Below, piece by piece: positions 58,316 to 64,000 of a stretch of 64,000 nt of DNA. The notes under the pieces were generated by a model that was given only the letters and a program-made list of their open reading frames with translations, had not been told where the DNA came from and ran no database searches. This DNA is from Gnetum montanum. Its lineage: Eukaryota > Streptophyta > Gnetopsida > Gnetales > Gnetaceae. The stretch spans positions 283,542 to 347,541 of the forward strand of contig MNCI01016277.1 of NCBI GenBank assembly GCA_015680685.1, in the 5' to 3' direction. The position numbers and the translations under genes were made by a program. Position 1 is the stretch's first letter. Every line of letters begins with the position of its first letter.

Positions 58316-59218
58316 GTGAACACTTGGCAACTAAATGAAGACACTTGGCAAATGAATGAAGACACTTGGCAACTACATGAAGACACTTGGCAACTAAATG
58401 AAGACACTTGGCAACTGCATGAAGACACTTGGCAACTGCATGAAGACACTTGGCAACTGCATGAAGACACTTGGCAACTGCATGAAGACACTTGGCAACT
58501 GCATGAAGACACTTGGCAACTGCATGAAGACACTTGGCAACTGCATGAAGACACTTGGCAACTGCATGAAGACACTTGGCAACTGCATGAAGACACTTGG
58601 CAACTGCATGAAGACACTTGGCAACTGCATGAAGACACTTGGCAACTGCATGAAGACACTTGGCAACTGCATGAAGACACTTGGCAACTGCATGAAGACA
58701 CTTGGCAACTGCATGAAGACACTTGGCAACTGCATGAAGACACTTGGCAACTGCATGAAGACACTTGGCAACTGCATGAAGACACTTGGCAACTGCATGA
58801 AGACACTTGGCAACTGCATGAAGACACTTGGCAACTGCATGAAGACACTTGGCAACTGCATGAAGACACTTGGCAACTGCATGAAGACACTTGGCAACTG
58901 CATGAAGACACTTGGCAACTGCATGAAGACACTTGGCAACTGCATGAAGACACTTGGCAACTGCATGAAGACACTTGGCAACTGCATGAAGACACTTGGC
59001 AACTGCATGAAGACACTTGGCAACTGCATGAAGACACTTGGCAACTGCATGAAGACACTTGGCAACTGCATGAAGACACTTGGCAACTGCATGAAGACAC
59101 TTGGCAACTGCATGAAGACACTTGGCAACTGCATGAAGACACTTGGCAACTGCATGAAGACACTTGGCAACTGCATGAAGACACTTGGCAACTGCATGAA
59201 GACACTTGGCAACTACAT
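58316..59218. repeat. 43-copy 21-bp minisatellite in LTR3 U3
   Basis: Exactly 903 bp = 43 x 21. Units 5-42 (58400-59197) are the same 21-mer, GAAGACACTTGGCAACTGCA+T, by eye without change. Units 1-4 and 43 carry variants (CTAAAT, AATGAAT, CTACAT). The unit resembles the flanking GACACGTGTCAACTGCA with two changes that turn CACGTG into CACTTG. Because 21 is divisible by three, several frames are open for 270-360 codons on both strands; these are by-products and not genes. The array ends ~210 bp before the TATA box. Confidence 0.95.
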
Positions 59219-59430
59219 GGGACACGTGTCAGATGCAGCATTTTTATCTCTTTTGTGGTTGAAACCACCCAAAGTTGTTGTAACTTACCTAACTTGTTGG
59301 GCAAGTAACCTCCTAACTTGTTGGCCAAGTAATCTCCTAATTGGTTGGCCAAGTTACTTGGGAGAGAAGTTAGGTGAGATATTTTTAAGATATTTTTGAA
59401 AATGTAACTTCCCTACCTACCTTGGAATCC

Positions 59431-59438
59431 TATAAATA
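59431..59438 (+). promoter_or_regulatory. TATA box of LTR3
   Basis: TATAAATA in GGAATCCTATAAATAGGCTT; same position in the conserved LTR portion as 50937 in LTR1. It would drive element 3. Confidence 0.7.
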
Positions 59439-60640
59439 GGCTTCAAGGGTCAAGGAGGAAAGAACATCACATCAAGGAGCATCATCATCACACTTGGAAG
59501 ATTTGTAAAGAAGATTGTTTGCAAGATGGCTTGCTAGAATAAAGATTTCAGCCTCTTTGTCATGGTCCTGTGAGTTATGCATTTCATTTTTGTTTTGTTT
59601 TAATTGCTTAGCTAGTGGTTTAGGTAGTATCATTCTTGGCAAGTAATTTTGGGATTTTTAGATTGCTCTTATTGTTCTTGTTGCCCAATAGGAATTTCTG
59701 TTAAAATTTTGCCATAGAAGCGCTTGTGTTCAAAAAGCCTTGAGAGCATTTTAGTAGTAAATTTCGTTATTGTGCAACGTTTGGGAACTGCTATTGGATT
59801 GTTGGAAGAGAGCCTCTGTTTGTAGTCACGCCGTGGAACAATTTGGTAGTCGAGAGGGTTCAGAAAATCTTTGGTATTTTGATGGGACCAGAATAGCTTC
59901 TTTTTATCTTTAGAGTGATTTTCCGTGTTATTTCAATCAGAAATTGTCAAGTCTTTTAAAGGTTCTGTTTAAATGCAATCGTTGACATCTACTGTCTAGC
60001 CAAAATGGAGTCTCGTACATGGTAGTTTACGCAGCAATTTTTGGTAGTACAGTAGGATTGTCTTGAAGATATTGCTTGTTTGAGTCTTGGAAGTTTGAAC
60101 AATTCATAGATATTGAATTTGGAATAGCTTTATTGCGAAGTGTTTACTCGTGTCATTTTACCTTGTTTAAATATTTGAGGTCCACACAAATCTGCTTTCT
60201 TTTCTTTCTGTCTATTTCCTTTGAATCTTGCTCTATTTCTAGTTTTCTTGTGGAACTATATATCTCTCTCTGGGGAAAATTAGGAGTAGATTTGCGGAGT
60301 TGTGCTCAAATGTTTATGCAAAATTTTACTTGTTACAAGCAGGTATTATAGGGACCGCATAGACTAGGTAGTTTGAACAAAATAGGAAACTCTCAATAAC
60401 TCACAGTACTTGATAAAGTTGGCTGAATCTCTTAAAGTAAGTCATTTGTATTTCACACACACGCAATCGTTACATTGCACACAACCGCACGCCGCAACAG
60501 CACACACACATACTCACATTAACTACTGAGTTATTTGGAGGTATCTGGGCCTTGGTGTTGCCAGAGACCAGCAGGCACCTAAATCCTGTTCGAGGACACT
60601 CGTTGGCGGTCGCGTCCCAAACGGTCGCCAACAGTTCTTT

Positions 60641-60658
60641 TGGCGCTAGAAGGAGGGC
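60641..60658 (+). other. primer-binding site, family 1 element 3
   Basis: TGGCGCTAGAAGGAGGGC, separated from the LTR end by GTTCTTT. Cleanest copy of the four. The tRNA partner is not assigned. Confidence 0.85.
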
Positions 60659-60750
60659 TGAAAATTAAGCCTCTAGGTTCATAAGCCTTATACTTTTAGT
60701 ACATCAACAATTATTTGTAAGGCTTAAGAATTAGATACTATTTTCAGTTC

Positions 60751-61533
60751 ATGACCAAGAAATTTGATAGTTTGGAAAGTTTCAAAGTTTCAAAAGATAT
60801 TCTAGATTCTAAGACTGATTCTTCATCAGAAGAAGAACAAAAGAAAGTTTTTGAATTGGGAACAAGTAGTGGAGTGAAAACTAGAAGATCAAGAAGATCA
60901 CCCATTATATCTGGTTTATCGATTTATAAGAGAAGATCTAGAAAGTCTAAGAGTTCAACTATCCAAAGGAATAGGATGGCAAATCCTTGGCAAAGAGTTA
61001 CACCATTAGGATTTCAAAATTACAATGATATTCCTAAGGTAGTTTACAAATATTTGCCTGAGCCTTTCATTCCTGGAAAAGCTTATTTAGCTGAAGAATA
61101 TATTCACATGTTTGAGTTAGCTTTAGCTCATGCAAATATTCAACATCAAGATCAAGCTTGTAGGTTGTTTGTATCAAATCTAAAGGATATGGCTCAGATT
61201 TGGTATTCGAACTTACCAAGTAATAGTATTACAAGTTGGGATGACATGAAGAATCTTTTCTTAGCCCAGTTTGGTAATCAATTAGATCAACAACAACTAT
61301 ACTGTGGGCTGATACAAGCTAAGCAAGGAGTTAAAGAGTCAATTAGAGATTTTAACATCAAGTTTCAACGAATTTGTGGACTCTTTCAAAGACAATATAG
61401 GCCATCAGAAGAAATGCTTAAAGAAACTTATCTTAAGGCTGTCAACCCCAACATTTCAATTTGGTTAAGGAGAACTCCAAACTTAACTACACTAAATGAC
61501 TACTTTAGTGAAGCTATACAGTTAGAAAAATAG
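60751..61533 (+). CDS. gag: Gag capsid ORF, family 1 element 3
   Basis: Intact 260-codon ORF, first ATG after the leader; the same ATG is found in the other copies. Residues ~40-75 are basic (KTRRSRRSPIISGLSIYKRR). The Retrotrans_gag core is at ~77-260: MANPWQRVTPLGFQNYNDIP, EEYIHMFELALAHANIQHQD, MAQIWYSNLPSNSITSWDDM, QGVKESIRDFNIKFQRICGL, LKAVNPNISIWLRRTP. It would form the virus-like particle in the cytoplasm. It ends at TAG (61531-61533), after which the same frame stays open for 426 codons. The stop recurs at this codon in elements 0 and 1, so it may be an ORF boundary and not decay. It may still be translatable. Confidence 0.85.
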   Translation: MTKKFDSLESFKVSKDILDSKTDSSSEEEQKKVFELGTSSGVKTRRSRRSPIISGLSIYKRRSRKSKSSTIQRNRMANPWQRVTPLGFQNYNDIPKVVYKYLPEPFIPGKAYLAEEYIHMFELALAHANIQHQDQACRLFVSNLKDMAQIWYSNLPSNSITSWDDMKNLFLAQFGNQLDQQQLYCGLIQAKQGVKESIRDFNIKFQRICGLFQRQYRPSEEMLKETYLKAVNPNISIWLRRTPNLTTLNDYFSEAIQLEK

Positions 61534-62814
61534 TTGAACTTGAATCCTGAAGAAAATATTGCAATTCAAAAAAGAGAAGAAAGAGTTATGATTCCTATGC
61601 AAGATTTTGCTCAATTTAAAGCTTTACCAGGTCCATCTCATGTTAAGATAGAGCAAGAACATGAAAGAGTAGGATCTGAAAAAGGACAATTAATGAGAGA
61701 TATGTCTAACAAAATAGTGAAGCTTGAAAAAGCCTTGGCAAGAGTTAATATCAAGGAAGAAAGGAAAAATAGAAAGCATAAACATCAAGACACTAAGTTA
61801 GTAGAAGATGAGGATGAAAGTGACCTTATTATGTCCAACTTTCTTGATATTGAATCTGATAATGAGTTATCTAGTGTTCATTATGCAAGTAAATCTTCTA
61901 GCAATGGATCTAGCGATACTTCTTCTCTATCAAGTTCTGAAGAAGATATGTCTTCAGATGAAGAATGCAATAACAATGAGGAAAATGGATATAATCTCCG
62001 ATCAAAAGAAAGATTAACTACTTCTAGACCCCCAAATGTTATTACTAATCCATCTACTAAGAGAAAAGCTTTTGAGCCAAATAGAAGAGATAAGAATAAA
62101 GGTAAAGATGATCAAGTAGAGCAAAGCACTCCAAATCAGTCTTTTAATAAATGGATAAAGAAACCAAGCTTTATTGGTGATGGAGAGTATGATTTGATTG
62201 AAGACCTTAAACATGTCAAGGCCAATATTAGCTTTTATCAGTTGCTTCAAATAGGAGATCAGCAAAGAAAGGCTTTAGAGTTCATTAAAGGTAAAAGGAG
62301 AGTTAGAGAATCAGAGTTAAGTTATGTGTCTAATAATGATGAGAAATTAAAGACCTCGTATGATAAGGAAGCTCCTCCTTTTCTTTTGACAATGAAATTA
62401 AAGGATAAATACTTACACAATTGTTTGGTTGATTCTGGAGCTACGTCTACTATAATGCCATTGTCTATATGTAAGAAACTTGGTTTGATTCCTGAAAAAT
62501 CAAATAAAAAGATTGTTCAAGTGGATAAAAGTAGAGTGAAGATTGTGGGTCAATTACCAAATGTTCTATTGGAAATTGCTTCTGAACCCCGCATCAGAAG
62601 TAGAGTAACTATTCAAGTGGCAGATATACCAGATTCACATAGTCTCTTATTGAGTAGAAGTTGGAGCAAGAATTTCTCAGGTTACATATCAACAGATTAT
62701 TCTCACATGTGGCTACCTTGGAAAGGAGAACCAAATCAAATATACATCTATAGTGAACCTTTGATTATTGATAACATTACTTCAAATGGAAAAAGTAAAA
62801 TGGCTGAAAAATGA
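61534..62814 (+). CDS. Gag C-terminal region and aspartic protease, family 1 element 3
   Basis: In frame with gag, directly after its TAG; first codon is TTG, first in-frame ATG at 61591. Order: DFAQFKALPGPSHVKIEQEH; charged coiled coil NKIVKLEKALARVNIKEERK (~65-90); acidic/Ser-rich patch; basic YNLRSKERLTTSRPPNV (~155); KPSFIGDGEYDLIEDLKHVK; then a retropepsin with LVDSGATSTIMP (~300, catalytic Asp intact), KIVGQLPNVLLEIAS, LLLSRSWSKNFSGY (where LLGRxW is usual) and HMWLPWKGEPNQIYIY. No CCHC knuckle. Ends at TGA; the same TGA is in element 1. Translation needs readthrough, shift or re-initiation; otherwise a pseudogene. Confidence 0.8.
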   Translation: MNLNPEENIAIQKREERVMIPMQDFAQFKALPGPSHVKIEQEHERVGSEKGQLMRDMSNKIVKLEKALARVNIKEERKNRKHKHQDTKLVEDEDESDLIMSNFLDIESDNELSSVHYASKSSSNGSSDTSSLSSSEEDMSSDEECNNNEENGYNLRSKERLTTSRPPNVITNPSTKRKAFEPNRRDKNKGKDDQVEQSTPNQSFNKWIKKPSFIGDGEYDLIEDLKHVKANISFYQLLQIGDQQRKALEFIKGKRRVRESELSYVSNNDEKLKTSYDKEAPPFLLTMKLKDKYLHNCLVDSGATSTIMPLSICKKLGLIPEKSNKKIVQVDKSRVKIVGQLPNVLLEIASEPRIRSRVTIQVADIPDSHSLLLSRSWSKNFSGYISTDYSHMWLPWKGEPNQIYIYSEPLIIDNITSNGKSKMAEK

Positions 62815-63270
62815 GGTGTTGAAAAAAAATTTTCTACACTCCAAGAAAATCAGGGTTCTGAAAAAGAACACTCAAAGAATGAGGATAAATGGGAGTTATA
62901 CTTTGATGGTTCATGTAATTAAAAAGGTGCAGGAGTCAGTATTGTTATATTAAGGAATGATTCACTTGAAATACTCAAAGTAATTCATCTATCTTTCCCT
63001 TGTACTAACAACAAAGCTGAGTATGAAGCTTTATGTATTAGTATAAGAAATAGCTCTAGAAAAAAGGATCAGAGTAATCACTATAAAAGGAAACTCAAGA
63101 TTAGTTTGTGAACAAGTAAAGGGTAACTGTGTAGTAAAGAGCTCATTCTTAAGACCTTATAAGCAACTTGCTTGTAAGATGTTAGATCAGTTTCAACATT
63201 GCCGAATAGAGCATATAAACAGAGCAAAGAATCTTATAGTAGATGATCTGGCAAGGCAGCTTCAACATTG
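62815..63270 (+). pseudogene. RNase H domain placed between protease and RT
   Basis: Same frame as the protease after its TGA: KNEDKWELYFDGSCN, a TAA, KGAGVSIVIL, FPCTNNKAEYEALCISI. After a -1/+2 shift near 63045 come IALEKRIRVITIKGNSRLVC, EQVKGN, FLRPYKQLACKMLDQF, RIEHINRAKNLIVDDLARQL. This is a whole RNase H fold. The YFDGS Asp, AEYEA Glu and terminal VDDLA Asp are present; the usual GDSRLV Asp is Asn here (GNSRLV). The style matches the extra 'archaeal-like' RNase H of Tat elements, normally found after RT and the first RNase H. The stop and shift inactivate it as read. Confidence 0.8.
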
Positions 63271-63554
63271 GATATGCAAGTAATAGAAAGTTACAAAGAT
63301 GTCATGATTGAAGTATAACATCAGCCATCAATACCAGATAATATAAGACATTTACAAGTATTTGAAGATGATGATCAAGTATTAAGATTTATGAAAAAAA
63401 AAAGAATTTGAGGGATAAGTAATACCTGAAAATGTCATCAAACTCCAAAGCTAATTTCATTCCAAAAAAGATGATTGACTTGGAAAAAGAGTTCAAGAAA
63501 AATTTACTTACTGGAAAGGATATACAAAACTCAGATAGTTAAGCTTTCAAGGTA
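63271..63554 (+). pseudogene. decayed linker between RNase H and RT
   Basis: Broken frames (VIESYKDVMIEV, PSIPDNIRHLQVFEDDD) join the RNase H to the RT lead-in. No other domain seen. This may be a spacer in the polyprotein. Confidence 0.5.
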
Positions 63555-64000
63555 GTGAATTTTGGATTAGACAGAATGCCAAATATGTTAAATATTACAA
63601 AGGAAAGAGATTCGAGTTTCAAGCAAAACTTGTTAACATGTCTAAGAAATAATTTGGACAATTTTGCTTGGTCTTATGGTGATCTTAAAGCTTTTAGACC
63701 AGATGTGATGATACATAAAATTCCTTTAATAGAAGATTGTAAAATAGTCAAGCAAAAACAAAGGAAATTTAATCCATCATTTGAACCAGCTATGGAAGCT
63801 GAAATCAAGATGGTGATATAAGGCTTTGTGTAGACTTTATAAATCTGAATGATGCCTCAAAAAAGGATAAGTATCGACTTCCAAGAATTGATGAGATGTT
63901 GATTAAATTTTCAGGTTGTCAAGTATATTCTTTCTTAGATGGTTTCTCAGGTTATAATCAAATCGTGGTAGATAAGAATGATAGATACAAAATAGCATTT
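63555..64000 (+). pseudogene. reverse transcriptase N-terminal half, family 1 element 3 (runs off the edge)
   Basis: 63555-63808 is the usual RT lead-in: CLRNNLDNFAWSYGDLKAFR, PDVMIHKIPLIEDCKIVKQK and RKFNPSFEPAMEAEIK. The segment normally joining this to the core (FIRP..Y..W.SN-V-V-KK) is absent. The core restarts in another frame at 63809 with DGDIRLCVDFINLNDASKKD, YRLPRIDEMLIKFSGCQVYS, FLDGFSGYNQIVV and DRYKIAF. So ~30 residues are deleted with a frameshift. The YxDD box lies beyond the window. Motif style fits Tat/Athila-type Ty3/gypsy RT. Confidence 0.85.

Larger units (their letters stand above)
57612..60633 (+). mobile_element. family 1 LTR3 (5' LTR of element 3, 3.0 kb)
   Basis: Perfect inverted ends TGTTGGC (57612) and GCCAACA (60627-60633). 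The left end abuts protease sequence of element 2 at GGTTAC without a polypurine tract, so this is a nested insertion. The right side of that insertion is outside the window. Order: 31-bp conserved start, private U3, 43-unit minisatellite, AACTTGTTGGNCAAG repeats (59289-59350), TATA, R/U5 shared with LTR1. Long by LTR standards. Confidence 0.85.

Noticed and set aside
58316-59218. CRISPR-like array
   Set aside because: Units are contiguous 21-mers with no unique spacers, in plant DNA within an LTR.
58259-59399. Long open frames (about 270-360 codons) on both strands, such as (DTWQLHE)n, (SSCSCQV)n and (MKTLGNC)n
   Set aside because: They come from the 21-bp array: a unit length divisible by three keeps any stop-free frame open. 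Several frames on both strands are open alike, with no start context or homology beyond the array.

Overview
This window looks like nuclear DNA from a land plant with a large, repeat-rich genome; a gymnosperm is plausible but unproven. It is AT-rich and I see no intact host gene, rRNA or tRNA. Nearly everything recognisable is decayed Ty3/gypsy LTR retrotransposon, nested and truncated. The groups were defined by comparing stretches of the window with each other by eye: LTR ends, primer-binding sites, gag/protease/RT/RNase H/integrase motifs. Lineage names come from motif style.

FAMILY 1 (Tat-like; LTR ends TGTTGGC...GCCAACA; PBS TGGCGCTAGAAGGAGGGC) occurs as a truncated minus-strand copy at 1.85-4.45 kb and as a plus-strand complex at 48.6-64.0 kb. 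The complex reads LTR1 (48614-52146), internal-1, LTR2 (54559-56895), a remnant internal-2, then LTR3 (57612-60633), which starts a copy running off the right edge with gag, protease, an RNase H and RT. The three LTRs share only their first ~31 bp. LTR1 and LTR3 also share the promoter/R/U5 part. The distal U3 of each holds a different sequence: host-gene-like fragments in LTR2, and a 43-unit 21-bp minisatellite in LTR3.

FAMILY B (Tat-like; LTR starts TGAAACACC) occurs as a minus-strand copy A at about 4.45-14.0 kb and a plus-strand copy at 20.57-24.24 kb. Copy A has gag, protease, then an opposite-strand intron-bearing pseudogene, then the 3' LTR. The plus copy has a 5' LTR, PBS, 120-bp leader repeats and gag. 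Its U3 carries arrays of near-perfect palindromes.

FAMILY C (Athila-like; LTRs TGATGAG...ACTCATCA) occurs four times. C1 (17.3-20.56 kb, +) and C2 (24.4-29.09 kb, +) are env-position ORF relics. C4 (30072-36508, -) is a complete LTR-to-LTR element with gag and a coiled-coil ORF but no pol. C3 (39715-48613, -) has protease, RT, RNase H and an integrase zinc finger, then a non-coding block, the env-position ORF and a 3' LTR. It is cut at 48614 by the family 1 complex.

The stretches 0-1.8, 14-17.2, 29.1-30.0 and 36.5-39.7 kb hold no gene I can support, apart from a few tandem repeats. The best leads are the interchangeable cargo in family 1 U3s, the RNase H placed before RT, the recurrent stop codon after the gag capsid domain, and the intron-bearing antisense gene in family B.
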